Part shown: positions 16,612 through 25,828 of the stretch, one piece after another
Numbering within the stretch: position 1 is the stretch's first letter
Layout of the letters: every line of letters begins with the position of its first letter
Assembly: GCF_902810435.1 (NCBI RefSeq)
Contig: NZ_LR778174.1
Span: 536,001 to 600,000, forward strand
DNA: 64,000 bases
From: Veillonella parvula
GTDB taxonomy: Bacteria > Bacillota > Negativicutes > Veillonellales > Veillonellaceae
Direction of reading: 5' to 3'
Translations under genes and position numbers: made by a program
Notes under the pieces: generated by a model
The model's input: only the letters and a program-made list of their open reading frames with translations
What the model was told of the DNA's origin: nothing
The model's database searches: none

Positions 16612-17463
16612 ATGGCAGAATATAATGGCGTAACACTTGAGCCACTTATGGATGGATCTCAAGATCGTGACTATCAAGTTGAACAATTTATTTTCTGGGG
16701 GGCAGGTCGTGCGGCAGCATTGGCATTATCCTCTAAATTCAGCAGTGTCGCTTTGTGCGCCAATGCTACGTACATGGTAACTCGTATTGCTCATCTTTAT
16801 GACGTAGAATTGCAAGCTGGTGCTGTAGTTGGTTTAGTAGGTGGTCTTAGCACAGCTGTAGGTACAGCTGCAGTATCCCTTCTAATTCCAATTAAAGCTG
16901 TTCGCGTTCCTGTAGCTATCGGTTTAACTTATGCTATAGGTAAAATTGCAAATATTTGGATTCAAGATGGTATGCCTTCTGATATCGAACGTTACAAACC
17001 GATGGTTGCTGAATTCCTTGAAAATGGTAAAGCTATTGCTTCTGAAATCGTTCGTGATGCAAGTGCTAGTATTCCTTTCACTCAAGGTCAACGTGATGTA
17101 TGGGCTGGGATTGCTAATGAAACAGGTCTTGCTAAAGAATCTTTAAAGCAAGTTTACGAAGAAAAAGTAACACCTGCCATCAATAAATGGAATAATGAAA
17201 CAAAATACCAAATTCATGATAACGCAGCAGAAGTTGTAGCAAAGGTTTCTGATGCAGCGAAAGAAAAACTTGATTCTGCTAAAGAAGGTATTGAAGTAGC
17301 TAAAGAATTCGCAAAAGGTGGTGTAGAAGTGGCAAAAGCTTCTGCACAGGTAGCAGTAGAAACTGCAAAAATTAAAGCTTCTGATGCTGTAGAGACAGCA
17401 AAAGATGTTGCTACAAACACTGTTAACACAGCGAAAGATAAAATTGGCGGTTTGCGTAAATAA
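16612..17463 (+). CDS. Membrane protein with LEA/apolipoprotein-like helical tail
   Basis: A 283-residue protein not recognised by family. Residues about 30-110 contain two or three hydrophobic, Gly/Ala-rich segments (GAVVGLVGGLSTAVGTAAVSLLIP). From about residue 200 the chain is an Ala/Lys/Glu-rich amphipathic helix with recurring 11-residue-like units (DAAKEKLDSAKEG, EVAKEFAKGG, VETAKIKASDA, VETAKDVATN). This resembles late-embryogenesis-abundant or apolipoprotein helices. The start has a good AAAGGAG. A YkvA-like gene follows 22 bases later. Membrane-surface binding or stress protection is a plausible but untested role. Confidence 0.7.
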   Translation: MAEYNGVTLEPLMDGSQDRDYQVEQFIFWGAGRAAALALSSKFSSVALCANATYMVTRIAHLYDVELQAGAVVGLVGGLSTAVGTAAVSLLIPIKAVRVPVAIGLTYAIGKIANIWIQDGMPSDIERYKPMVAEFLENGKAIASEIVRDASASIPFTQGQRDVWAGIANETGLAKESLKQVYEEKVTPAINKWNNETKYQIHDNAAEVVAKVSDAAKEKLDSAKEGIEVAKEFAKGGVEVAKASAQVAVETAKIKASDAVETAKDVATNTVNTAKDKIGGLRK

Positions 17464-17485
17464 ACGCTGAAGGATTATTATTACT

Positions 17486-17830
17486 ATGAATCCATTTAAG
17501 ATTATTAAATATGGTAAGTATTTTAGCGAATCAAGATTTTTAGGGTTTCTTGGTCGATATGGTAAGAAACTTGCCTTTGTACAACAAGCAGTAACCTTGT
17601 TCCTTTGTTTTCGCGACAAGGATACTCCCAAATATGTAAAAGCGGTCATTGCAGGTGCCTTAGGATATTTGGTATTACCTATTGATATTGTACCGGATAC
17701 GATTGCTGTATTAGGTTGGGTAGATGATGTGGCAGTACTCGGATTAGCCTTTAAGATTGCGAATCGTTATATCAAAACGAGTCATCAAGAAGAGGCAAAA
17801 AAATTCTTTCCATTTGGTAGCAGTCGCTAA
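17486..17830 (+). CDS. YkvA/DUF1232-family small membrane protein
   Basis: A 114-residue protein with the DUF1232 core FRDKDTPKYVKAVIAGALGYLVLPIDIVPDTIAVLGWVDDVAVLGLAF. The two hydrophobic segments flank the conserved LPIDxxPD motif. Members are often found with stress or membrane genes, but their function is unknown. It is co-oriented and close to the LEA-like gene and ends before a terminator, so the two probably form a transcription unit. Confidence 0.85.
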   Translation: MNPFKIIKYGKYFSESRFLGFLGRYGKKLAFVQQAVTLFLCFRDKDTPKYVKAVIAGALGYLVLPIDIVPDTIAVLGWVDDVAVLGLAFKIANRYIKTSHQEEAKKFFPFGSSR

Positions 17831-17843
17831 CTTTTACCATTTT

Positions 17844-17880
17844 AGGCAGTTTGATCCACAGTGATTGAACTGCCTTTATT
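17844..17880 (+). terminator. Terminator after the ykvA-like gene
   Basis: An 8-bp stem AGGCAGTT / AACTGCCT with a 16-base loop is followed by a T-rich tail. Confidence 0.7.
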
Positions 17881-17883
17881 TAT

Positions 17884-17912
17884 TTGACACCCTAAAGTAA
17901 TAGATATAGAAT
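17884..17912 (+). promoter_or_regulatory. Sigma-70-type promoter of the thioesterase-murI unit
   Basis: TTGACA at 17884-17889, a 17-base spacer and TAGAAT at 17907-17912 lie about 35 bases before the thioesterase start. Confidence 0.7.
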
Positions 17913-17946
17913 AAAAATTGTATACTATTTAAAAAGGACAGAATTT

Positions 17947-18366
17947 ATGCATATTGCTTCAGTAAATGTACGATTTTATGAAACTGATATGATGGGGATT
18001 GCTCACCATAGTAATCATTTTAGATGGTTTGAAATGGCGCGCATTGAATTCCTTCGTAAGATCGGTGTCACTTTGTGGGATATGATGAATGAGGATATTG
18101 TATTTCCCATCATGAATGTATCTTGCAATTATAAAGAACCTGCGAATTTCGATGATGAACTTCACATCGAAACGTATTTGGTTAAGATGACGAGGGCTCA
18201 AATGGTGTTTCGCTATCGCATGCGCCGTGCTAGTGATGGTGCAATACTTGCTACGGGGGAAACTAAGAACGCCTTTATGTCAAAATTAACAGGAAAAATT
18301 GTGCGATTAGACGATACTTTCTATCTGCCTATGTTAGCAGCTGTTGAGGAGATGCCGCATGAGTAA
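17947..18366 (+). CDS. Hotdog-fold acyl-CoA thioesterase (YbgC/FadM-like)
   Basis: A 139-residue 4HBT-type hotdog protein. VRFYETDMMGIAHHSNHFRWFEMARIEFLRKIG contains the Asp and His positions of the YbgC/FadM active site. It hydrolyses acyl-CoA or acyl-ACP thioesters; chain-length preference is unknown. The last codons overlap the start of murI, so both are made from one message. Confidence 0.85.
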   Translation: MHIASVNVRFYETDMMGIAHHSNHFRWFEMARIEFLRKIGVTLWDMMNEDIVFPIMNVSCNYKEPANFDDELHIETYLVKMTRAQMVFRYRMRRASDGAILATGETKNAFMSKLTGKIVRLDDTFYLPMLAAVEEMPHE

Positions 18367-19162
18367 TGTACAACAATTGCCTATCGGTGTATTTGACTCT
18401 GGTGTAGGCGGACTATCTGTGTTAAAGGTATTACAAGAACAATTTCCTAACGAAGATTTTATCTATATCGGTGATAATGCGAATAATCCTGTAGGTAATC
18501 GCAGTGATGATGAAATCACTTATTTAGCGTGCCGTATTGCGGAGACGCTAGAAAAGCAGCCTGTTAAGTTGATGGTGATTGCTTGTAACACCTTCACCGT
18601 TGTGGCTCTTGATGCGGTACGTGAACTTGTATCTGTGCCAGTTATTGGTGTATCACAAGGTGTAAAAACAGCTATTAATAAAAGTAAAAGCAAGACTATC
18701 GGTATTATGGCGACCGTGGCCACTGTAAATAGTCATATTCATAAGCATGTGGCTTTAGAAGTTGATCACGAGGTTTTTGTTTGGGAACAACCTTGTCCAG
18801 AGTTGGCGGGGCTTATTGAACAAGGTCATTTAGATGATTACTTTGTTCGTGAAGTATGCAAGGATTATTTAGAACCTTTATTATCTCGAGAAATTGAGGT
18901 TGTTGTTTTGGGGTGTACTCATTTTCCATTTGTACAACCTTTACTAGAGGAACTAACATCGTGTCGCATTCAGTTCATTGATCCTGCTTTTGAAACAAGT
19001 GAATTGGTTCGTCACAGACTAGAGAGTAAAAATCTTTTCAATCATCAAGATACTGTAGGCACCGTGACATTGTATTTTACAAAGGATGTCGAACTTGGTG
19101 ATACGTTGAGTGCATCCTTCCTTGATACAAGCCGTCGTACCATTGAACATATTACATTATAA
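18359..19162 (+). CDS. murI: MurI, glutamate racemase
   Basis: A 267-residue racemase that makes D-glutamate for peptidoglycan. Both catalytic cysteines are seen, in ACNTFTV and LGCTHFPF, with the N-terminal GVFDSGVGGLSVLK motif. I choose ATG 18359, which overlaps the thioesterase stop by 8 bases and has TTGAGGAGA upstream. The upstream in-frame TTG overlaps that ribosome site. A D-amino-acid transaminase is also in the window, so two D-amino-acid routes may exist. Confidence 0.95.
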   Translation: MSNVQQLPIGVFDSGVGGLSVLKVLQEQFPNEDFIYIGDNANNPVGNRSDDEITYLACRIAETLEKQPVKLMVIACNTFTVVALDAVRELVSVPVIGVSQGVKTAINKSKSKTIGIMATVATVNSHIHKHVALEVDHEVFVWEQPCPELAGLIEQGHLDDYFVREVCKDYLEPLLSREIEVVVLGCTHFPFVQPLLEELTSCRIQFIDPAFETSELVRHRLESKNLFNHQDTVGTVTLYFTKDVELGDTLSASFLDTSRRTIEHITL

Positions 19163-19174
19163 AGGAGATATCCT

Positions 19175-19714
19175 ATGTGGTTTTATAACATCCTCAGTGC
19201 AGTAATAGCTATTATTGTGGCTGTTGCAGCTCTGTACTTATTATTCCGTTTGTTTGTGTTGAAACAAGGTAATGAAAATATTGTCTTATTAGCGAAACGG
19301 GCAACGAACTTCCAAGTATCTGATCGTAGTTTTGAGTCCATTACTTTGTTCTGTGATATACCATTTGTAAATAAAGGGCGCCAATTGGGCACAATAATGG
19401 ACTTATTTCCACGTCCATTATTACCAGAAGAACATTTTGATGCAGTTAAAGTAAATGCTTGGGCTATGGATATTAATCGTCCGCGTCAAGATGGATACTT
19501 TGAAGCTATAATTATCAAACCACGCAAAGGTGGCACAATTCGTGTATATGTTACATTAACAGGTAAAACTGGCAATATTCGAGAAGATATTAAGGGATTC
19601 CCTTATATGGACATCGATATTTACTACCAAATCGTAGGCCGGACAGACTATCATATCGATAAACAGCGTATTCGTTTGACTGCTGAAGAAGTTCAAGCAG
19701 CAATGGTTCAATAA
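19175..19714 (+). CDS. Membrane-anchored protein of unknown function
   Basis: A 179-residue protein with one N-terminal membrane segment (about residues 5-28, LSAVIAIIVAVAALYLLFRLF) and a soluble remainder rich in beta-type sequence (GTIRVYVTLTGKTGNIREDIKG). I know no family for it. It is preceded by AAGGAG, starts 12 bases after murI, and is followed 12 bases later by a CofE-like gene. The three are probably one operon, and the pairing with the CofE-like gene suggests a shared role. Confidence 0.65.
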   Translation: MWFYNILSAVIAIIVAVAALYLLFRLFVLKQGNENIVLLAKRATNFQVSDRSFESITLFCDIPFVNKGRQLGTIMDLFPRPLLPEEHFDAVKVNAWAMDINRPRQDGYFEAIIIKPRKGGTIRVYVTLTGKTGNIREDIKGFPYMDIDIYYQIVGRTDYHIDKQRIRLTAEEVQAAMVQ

Positions 19715-19726
19715 GGAGGCATAACA

Positions 19727-20377
19727 ATGGCAGAATTAGAGTTAGTATGTGTGCCAACACGTATCCTTACAGATAATGATGACATCGTTGATGCTATCGT
19801 TGAATTTGGGGGACATAATATTGGACCTGAAGATATCGTATGCGTTGCTGAATCTGTAGTAGCTATTACGCAAGGTCGTTTTACACGTCCTGAAGAACTA
19901 AATGTGTGCTGGCAAGCTCGTTTAATTAATCGTTTTATCCATCCAGATGGTTCCATGGCATCTATTTATGGTATGCAATCGGCTATGAATTTGGATGGTA
20001 AATGGAAGGTATTAGGTGCTTTTATTTTAGGTGCTATTGCTAAAATTTTCCGTAAACCAGGGGTATTCTATGCAATTGCTCGGGCTGCATCCTTAACAGA
20101 TGATGTAACGGGGACTATGCCTCCATTTGATAAGCACATTGTATTTGGTCCAAAGGATCCCGATAAAGTGGCTGAGAAAATTGTATCTCGCACAGGTTGT
20201 TATGGTGCCGTTGTAGCTGACGTTAATGACTTGAAGCGGTCCGCTATTTTAGGCACAAGCCGTGGCATTGATGCTAAAAAAATTGCACAATTGTTGATTG
20301 ATAATCCATTTGGTAACGATAGTCAAATGACTCCGATTGTTATCATCAAAAATTACGCATCTGTATCTGGTAAATAA
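19727..20377 (+). CDS. CofE-like (F420-0 gamma-glutamyl ligase family) protein
   Basis: A 216-residue protein resembling the F420-0:gamma-glutamyl ligase fold: N-terminal VCVPTRILTDNDDIVDAIVEF, then ICVAESVVAITQGRFTRPEE and a C-terminal DVNDLKRSAILGTSRGIDAKKI. Genuine CofE adds glutamates to coenzyme F420, but no other F420 gene is in the window and this cofactor is not known from Veillonella-like bacteria. An amide-ligase role on another acceptor is more likely. It is last in the murI operon, before a terminator. Confidence 0.7.
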   Translation: MAELELVCVPTRILTDNDDIVDAIVEFGGHNIGPEDIVCVAESVVAITQGRFTRPEELNVCWQARLINRFIHPDGSMASIYGMQSAMNLDGKWKVLGAFILGAIAKIFRKPGVFYAIARAASLTDDVTGTMPPFDKHIVFGPKDPDKVAEKIVSRTGCYGAVVADVNDLKRSAILGTSRGIDAKKIAQLLIDNPFGNDSQMTPIVIIKNYASVSGK

Positions 20378-20382
20378 CAGAA

Positions 20383-20421
20383 GGCTGTACTCATCACATA
20401 GAGATGGGTACAGCTTTTTTA
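20383..20421 (+). terminator. Terminator after the CofE-like gene
   Basis: A 13-bp stem with one G-T pair (GGCTGTACTCATC / GATGGGTACAGCT) and a 7-base loop is followed by a T6 run. Confidence 0.85.
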
Positions 20422-20570
20422 TATAATGAGCCTGAATATGGACTATACGCAGATTTGAATAGGGATTGCATATTAGATCAAATAGAGAGTATATGGTAGC
20501 TTAAATGGAGTTTCCTTTACTCCGTTTTGAGTTTGTAAGGATTCTCTATTCATACTAATAAGGAGGTTAT

Positions 20571-22283
20571 ATGTTACTAGGATTAGACGTAGGTGGTACT
20601 TTTACCGATGCTGTTATCATTGATGGCCATCGTGTAGTGGCAACTGCCAAGAGGCGGACTACAAAGGATAATCTAATGAATGGTATAGGTGAGGCCTTAG
20701 ATGCAGTTTTGGAGGGTTATGATGCATCAAATATTGAACAGGTAACTTTATCTACTACCGTGGTGACGAATACCATCGTAGAAGAGAAGGAGCAAGTAGT
20801 AGACCTCTATGTGGTTACAGGTCCAGGCCGTAATGTAGATGATATATTCCCTGTGAAACCTATATATCTTCAAGGTTATACAGATCATAGAGGTATCGTT
20901 GTAGAGCATACCCCTGCTGATGCGGTACGTGGCATAGCCAACATGGTTCAAGCACGTAGTGGTACTGATTTGGCTGCTGTATCAGCTAAATTTGGTGTAC
21001 GGAATCCTCAGGAAGAATTATCTATTACAGAGGAATTGAAAAACACATATCATACAATTTCTAATGGCAGTTTATTAAGTGGCTCTTTAAATTTCCCTCG
21101 GCGTACTATTAGCGCTTATTTTAATAGCGCTGTGACACCCGTATTTACGGTGTTTAAGAAAAATGTTGAAGATGCTCTCAGTGCACGGAATATATTGGCT
21201 CCACTTCACATTTTAAAGGCCGATGGTGGTTCTCTACCTATGGAACATATGGTGAGTCGTCCAGTAGAGACTGCCTTTACAGGCCCTGCTGCAACAGTTC
21301 TTGGACTATCGGCTCTCGGCGTTATAGGTAATAAGCATACAGTGGCTCTAGATATTGGGGGTACTACAACGGATATATCCCTTTGGAAGCATGGTAAACC
21401 ATTGATGACAAAAAATGGTGTATCTATCCGTGAGTATCCAAGTGCAGTGCGATCCTTTGCCGTTACTTCCGTCGGTATTGGTGGGGAATCTGTAATTCGC
21501 CTTAAAAATGGTAATCTTACCGTAGGTCCTGAACGAGTGGGACCATCAGTGGCTCTAGGTGGTATAGAACCTACCTTGGGGGATGCACTTATCGTGCTCG
21601 GTCATGCAAACTATGGTGACTTTAATCTGGCATCACGAGCTTTACAAGATTTAGCGGATGCTATACAGGCTACATTACGATCTAAAAATGTAAATACCTC
21701 AAATAATCAATTAACTCTTATTAAGACTGCCTCTGATGTAGCACGACTAATCGTAGAAAAAGCGTTGCAAACGATTCAACATGGTATTAACGAGGTCGTA
21801 AAAGTAGAAAATAAACGACCTATTTATGTGGTAGCAGATATTGTAAATCCTGATGTATTTGTACCAGAACATATCGTTGTGGTAGGGGGCACAGCACCAA
21901 GTTTAGGTCCGAGTATCGGGGAGTATCTAGAGTTACCTGTTACGATTCCTGAGAATGCTGCCGTAGCAAATGCTATAGGCGCTGCACTAGCTTTATCTAC
22001 CATCGAACTCACTGTTCATGTAGACACAAAACGTCGGTTGCTAGTCATTCCTGAATTAGGTGTTAAACAACAAAACTGTACTTTGAAACGAGCGGAACAA
22101 GTTGTGGAACGAGCAAAAGAAACTCTTAGTGAAGAGGCGATACGTTTAGGTTTAGATACGGTGCAAGAGATAGAGGTCATTAGCATTGAGGATTTCCCTG
22201 TAGTAGAGGGATGGCAATCTATGGAGCGTTTAATTACTGTGAAAGTACAACTGGCGGCGGGGGTGAAACACTATGTGGAATAA
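20571..22283 (+). CDS. Hydantoinase/oxoprolinase-family (HyuA-like) ATP-dependent protein
   Basis: A 570-residue protein of the HyuA/oxoprolinase A family, which shares the actin-like ATPase fold. LLGLDVGGTFTDAVII opens it, TLSTTVVTNTIVE and a central ALDIGGTTTDISLWK phosphate motif follow, and FTGPAATVLG is the family loop. Relatives hydrolyse hydantoins or 5-oxoproline with ATP and usually need a HyuB partner; none is adjacent. It has AAGGAGG before ATG 20571 and overlaps the next gene by 11 bases. The substrate is unknown. Confidence 0.82.
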   Translation: MLLGLDVGGTFTDAVIIDGHRVVATAKRRTTKDNLMNGIGEALDAVLEGYDASNIEQVTLSTTVVTNTIVEEKEQVVDLYVVTGPGRNVDDIFPVKPIYLQGYTDHRGIVVEHTPADAVRGIANMVQARSGTDLAAVSAKFGVRNPQEELSITEELKNTYHTISNGSLLSGSLNFPRRTISAYFNSAVTPVFTVFKKNVEDALSARNILAPLHILKADGGSLPMEHMVSRPVETAFTGPAATVLGLSALGVIGNKHTVALDIGGTTTDISLWKHGKPLMTKNGVSIREYPSAVRSFAVTSVGIGGESVIRLKNGNLTVGPERVGPSVALGGIEPTLGDALIVLGHANYGDFNLASRALQDLADAIQATLRSKNVNTSNNQLTLIKTASDVARLIVEKALQTIQHGINEVVKVENKRPIYVVADIVNPDVFVPEHIVVVGGTAPSLGPSIGEYLELPVTIPENAAVANAIGAALALSTIELTVHVDTKRRLLVIPELGVKQQNCTLKRAEQVVERAKETLSEEAIRLGLDTVQEIEVISIEDFPVVEGWQSMERLITVKVQLAAGVKHYVE

Positions 22284-23691
22284 AGGACTATCCTATCGAG
22301 AGCGTCATGGTATTCTGAATATGGATACTAAACAGGATGAGGCTACGAGCTCTACTATTGATAAAGCTAAATATCATCATAGTTTAGGTCTTGTCTTTTT
22401 CCCTGCTTTTGATTGGAAAATTTCTGAAACACATCCTGAACGACAAGAGCGTTTACTCTATACGCGAGATCAAATCGTAGAGGAAGGTTTATTAGATATA
22501 CCAAATATTAGAGAATATAATCCAATAGTAGCGGATTGGGATACAATAGAGCGAGTTCACGTTGGCGCTCCAGATTTAGAGTCTTGGGTGACGGAAGCCC
22601 ATCGTGTATCTGCTGGAGGTGCTATTGCGGCAGCTGATGCAGTCATACGTGGTGAAGTAGACCGTGCTTTTGCGTTAGTAAGACCACCAGGTCACCATGC
22701 AATGGCTATGGTTCATGGTATTCGCGGCTTCTGTACGATTAATATTGAAGCCGTTATGATCCAACACATGCGCCAAACCTATGGAATCAAACGTGTTGCC
22801 GTAGTAGATACCGATGTACATCATGGTGATGGTTCTCAAGATGTGTTTTACCATGATCCTGATACGTTGTATATTAGCTTCCATCAAGATGGACGAACCC
22901 TCTATCCGGGAACAGGCTTTATGGATGAATTTGGTGGACCTCAGGCTATCGGTAGTAATATAGATATTCCGCTGCCCCCGGGCACAGGTGACGAAGGCTT
23001 GATGAAGGTCATGCGTGAGCTTGTATTGCCTATCCTTGAAGAGTTTAATCCAGATATCGTCATTAACTCGGCAGGACAAGATAATCACTTTAGTGATCCG
23101 TTGGCTAATATGCAGGTAACTGCGAAGGGTTATGCAGAATTAGTCGATTTGTTACAAGCAGATATAGCTGTACTTGAAGGAGGCTATTCAGTACAAGAAG
23201 CGTTGCCATATGTAAATACGGGTATCATTTTATCCATGGCAGGCCTTGATTACAGCAAAGTTGTAGAACCTGCCTTTGATCCTGTTAAATACAAACAGAG
23301 TCAAAATGTAACTAGTTACATAGATGATTTAATCGTTAAGTGGAAGATACAATGGGCTAACCGTCATAAGATGGCCGAAGACGAGCGCGTAGGTGCAGGG
23401 GATGTTTGGTCTAATCATTATAACGTGTACTACGATGAAACAGGCGTACAAGAGGAGCGCCTTGAAAAGGTGCGCATGTATAAAGACAAGGTAGGCTGGC
23501 ATAGCGTGCTCTCGCGAGGACAATACGGACCGTATGGGCCGCAAAGTGTATATGCTATGTTTATACCTTGGCAAGCAGATGAAGGGACGCGTCAAGATGC
23601 TATTGTAGAAGCAAAACGAGCCAAAGTAGAAGGGGGAGCAAGCCGTTACGTTGTGGTAGATCCACTTGGTGACGGACAATATGAACTATAA
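22273..23691 (+). CDS. Histone-deacetylase-family amidohydrolase (acetoin/acetylpolyamine type)
   Basis: A 472-residue zinc hydrolase of the arginase/deacetylase fold. The core runs to about residue 340: THPERQERL, RPPGHHAMAMVHGIRGFC, DTDVHHGDGSQDVFY, SAGQDNHFSDP and LEGGYS carry the zinc ligands (Asp, His, Asp) and the catalytic His pair. The C-terminal 120 residues are outside the classical domain. Bacterial members deacetylate acetylpolyamines or similar amides. It overlaps the HyuA-like gene by 11 bases. A start at codon 17 (MDTKQDE) is also possible. speD occurs 2 kb downstream, a weak hint of polyamine metabolism. Confidence 0.85.
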   Translation: MWNKGLSYRERHGILNMDTKQDEATSSTIDKAKYHHSLGLVFFPAFDWKISETHPERQERLLYTRDQIVEEGLLDIPNIREYNPIVADWDTIERVHVGAPDLESWVTEAHRVSAGGAIAAADAVIRGEVDRAFALVRPPGHHAMAMVHGIRGFCTINIEAVMIQHMRQTYGIKRVAVVDTDVHHGDGSQDVFYHDPDTLYISFHQDGRTLYPGTGFMDEFGGPQAIGSNIDIPLPPGTGDEGLMKVMRELVLPILEEFNPDIVINSAGQDNHFSDPLANMQVTAKGYAELVDLLQADIAVLEGGYSVQEALPYVNTGIILSMAGLDYSKVVEPAFDPVKYKQSQNVTSYIDDLIVKWKIQWANRHKMAEDERVGAGDVWSNHYNVYYDETGVQEERLEKVRMYKDKVGWHSVLSRGQYGPYGPQSVYAMFIPWQADEGTRQDAIVEAKRAKVEGGASRYVVVDPLGDGQYEL

Positions 23692-23797
23692 TGTTAATTT
23701 CCATAAATAATAATGCGAGTCATCATGTTAGAATCGTAAATTATAATATGATTTGTAATACTGAAAAATAGAAAAAATATGATATAATATAAGAAAT

Positions 23798-23828
23798 AAC
23801 GCCCCTTTGTATAAGGGGCGTTCTAATA
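23798..23828 (+). other. Hairpin before rph: terminator or 5'-leader element
   Basis: A perfect 10-bp stem AACGCCCCTT / AAGGGGCGTT (5-base loop) lies 33 bases before rph. A TATAAT-like box (23783-23788) sits just upstream, so the hairpin may be at the very 5' end of the rph message. If instead it ends the upstream transcript, it is a weak terminator because the T-run is short. Confidence 0.5.
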
Positions 23829-23854
23829 TTTACTTTTAGAATGGTGAGGTTCCT

Positions 23855-24610
23855 ATGCGCAGCGATAATAGAACAGCGGGTCAATTGCGACCTATTAAAA
23901 TAACACGGAATTTTACAGAGTATGCAGAAGGATCTGTACTTATTGAGTGTGGTAAGACCAAAGTTATCTGTACGGCTACTGTTGAGGATTCTGTGCCACG
24001 CTGGTTAAAAGGTTCTGGGCAAGGATGGGTAACTGCGGAATACTCATTATTGCCACGTTCTACGCAAACTCGCGTGAGCCGTGAGGCCGCAAAGGGAAAA
24101 CAAACAGGACGGACTGTAGAAATTCAACATCTTATCGGTCGTGCATTGCGTGCTGTTGTAGATCTTGAAGCATTAGGAGAACGTTCTATCACTATCGACT
24201 GCGATGTGATCCAAGCGGATGGTGGTACACGAACAGCCTCTATTACAGGTGCCTTTGTAGCCCTCGTTGATGCGGTGGACTTCACCTTTGGCGGAGCAGG
24301 CAAATTCCCAATTACTGACTTCTGTGCCGCTATTTCGGTAGGTATTGGTCCTGACGGCCCTATTACAGATCTTTGTTATGAAGAGGACAGTGCAGCCATC
24401 GTAGATATGAATGTAGTCCGTACAGGTTCTGGCAATATGGTTGAAGTGCAAGGTACAGGCGAACACGGTACCTTTAACCGTGATGAACTCAATGCTTTAC
24501 TTGATTTAGCAGAGGCTGCTACAGATGAGCTCATGGCTAAACAACGTGAAGTACTTGGTGCGACAGCAGATAAAGTAGGTAAAGCGTATCCTACAGTTCC
24601 GGAGGTGTAA
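23855..24610 (+). CDS. rph: RNase PH
   Basis: A 251-residue phosphorolytic 3'-exoribonuclease that trims tRNA 3' ends. Family motifs are [37 protein letters not shown]-type [19 protein letters not shown] and [19 protein letters not shown]. Full length for the family. Its stop is followed by the start of the rdgB gene one base later, so the two are coupled, as commonly found. Confidence 0.96.
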   Translation: MRSDNRTAGQLRPIKITRNFTEYAEGSVLIECGKTKVICTATVEDSVPRWLKGSGQGWVTAEYSLLPRSTQTRVSREAAKGKQTGRTVEIQHLIGRALRAVVDLEALGERSITIDCDVIQADGGTRTASITGAFVALVDAVDFTFGGAGKFPITDFCAAISVGIGPDGPITDLCYEEDSAAIVDMNVVRTGSGNMVEVQGTGEHGTFNRDELNALLDLAEAATDELMAKQREVLGATADKVGKAYPTVPEV

Positions 24611-24611
24611 G

Positions 24612-25187
24612 ATGGAACAAATTGTACTTGCTACAGGCAATAAAGGAAAAATTCGTGAGTTTTCAGAGGCTTTCTCCCATTTATCTATCGATTGTGTACC
24701 TGTAAAAGCTGTGATTTCCATTGAGGAGCCTGAGGAAACTGGTACAACCTTTATGGAAAATGCTTTGTTGAAGGCTCGCTACTATGCAAAGGCTACGAAT
24801 CGCCCATGTCTTGCTGATGACTCTGGCATTATGCTTGATGTTCTCAATGGTGCACCAGGTGTATATTCTGCGCGTTATGCAGGTCGTCATGGTGATGACA
24901 ATGCAAACAACGAGAAGTTAATTCGTGAACTACAAGGGAAAAGTAATCGTACAGGTCATTATGTATGCGCTTTAGCACTTGTATATCCTGATGGTCGAGA
25001 AGTGACGGCTGAAGGCTATTGCGATGGACTCGTTCAAGATGAGCCAAAAGGAGAGAATGGCTTTGGCTATGATCCGTATTTCTATGTGCCTGAGTTTAAA
25101 AAGACGATGGCAGAGCTTAGTATAGAAGAGAAGGAAACGATTAGTCATCGTGGCCGTGCACTACGTGAATTGATTAACAAGCTTTGA
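24612..25187 (+). CDS. RdgB/HAM1-type XTP/dITP pyrophosphatase
   Basis: A 191-residue house-cleaning pyrophosphatase that removes non-canonical purine nucleotides. ATGNKGKIREF at the N-terminus, FMENALLKARYYAK, LADDSGIMLDVLNGAPGVYSARYAG, GFGYDPYFYVPEF and the terminal SHRGRAL motif all match the family. It forms an operon with rph and is followed 66 bases later by a phosphoesterase gene. Confidence 0.95.
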   Translation: MEQIVLATGNKGKIREFSEAFSHLSIDCVPVKAVISIEEPEETGTTFMENALLKARYYAKATNRPCLADDSGIMLDVLNGAPGVYSARYAGRHGDDNANNEKLIRELQGKSNRTGHYVCALALVYPDGREVTAEGYCDGLVQDEPKGENGFGYDPYFYVPEFKKTMAELSIEEKETISHRGRALRELINKL

Positions 25188-25253
25188 TATTTTTGAACTA
25201 TATGGTATAGTTCATATAAATATATAATATAGTGGCATTAGAGATTAAATACA

Positions 25254-25751
25254 ATGAAACGAATTGGCATTTTAAGTGATACTCATGGGTATCTAGAGGA
25301 TATCGACCTCGTATTGGAGGCTACTGCCGATCAAGATATCGATATGTGGCTTCATGCTGGTGATTTTGGCGATGATGCACGCTATATGCAGGAACATACG
25401 GATATTCCTGTTTATGCGGTGCGTGGCAATAATGATCGTGTGCAACCGCTTGAACCACGAGAGCAATTAATTCCTCTTGAAGATACCTATATTTACATGA
25501 CTCATGGTCATGAGGTATCATATTATAATCGAATACAAAAACTGATTGAGTTAGGAACTGACATGGGTGCACGACTCATCGTGTCCGGTCATAGCCATCA
25601 TCATGGGGAGGTTCGTGCCCGTGATGCGGTATTTGTAAATCCTGGTAGTATTTCTTTGGCTCGTGATCGCTCCGGTGGTACCTTTGCCATCGTTACCTAC
25701 GATAATGGACAGTTTGATGTAGAGTTTGTGTATAAACAAGATATTGTTTAG
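25254..25751 (+). CDS. YfcE/MJ0936-type metallophosphoesterase
   Basis: A 165-residue calcineurin-like phosphodiesterase. The metal-binding motifs are seen in order: SDTHG (residues 8-12), HAGDFGD, VRGNND, THGHEVSYYN and SGHSHHHGE. Members hydrolyse phosphodiesters in vitro; the natural substrate is not clear. It probably continues the rph-rdgB operon, an arrangement widespread in Firmicutes. Confidence 0.9.
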   Translation: MKRIGILSDTHGYLEDIDLVLEATADQDIDMWLHAGDFGDDARYMQEHTDIPVYAVRGNNDRVQPLEPREQLIPLEDTYIYMTHGHEVSYYNRIQKLIELGTDMGARLIVSGHSHHHGEVRARDAVFVNPGSISLARDRSGGTFAIVTYDNGQFDVEFVYKQDIV

Positions 25752-25828
25752 TTATATGGTGAAAGCTTCGTTTGCGAAACTTTCAAAAGGAATAGTAAGT
25801 CTATGCATGGAAAGGGTTATGACATATC

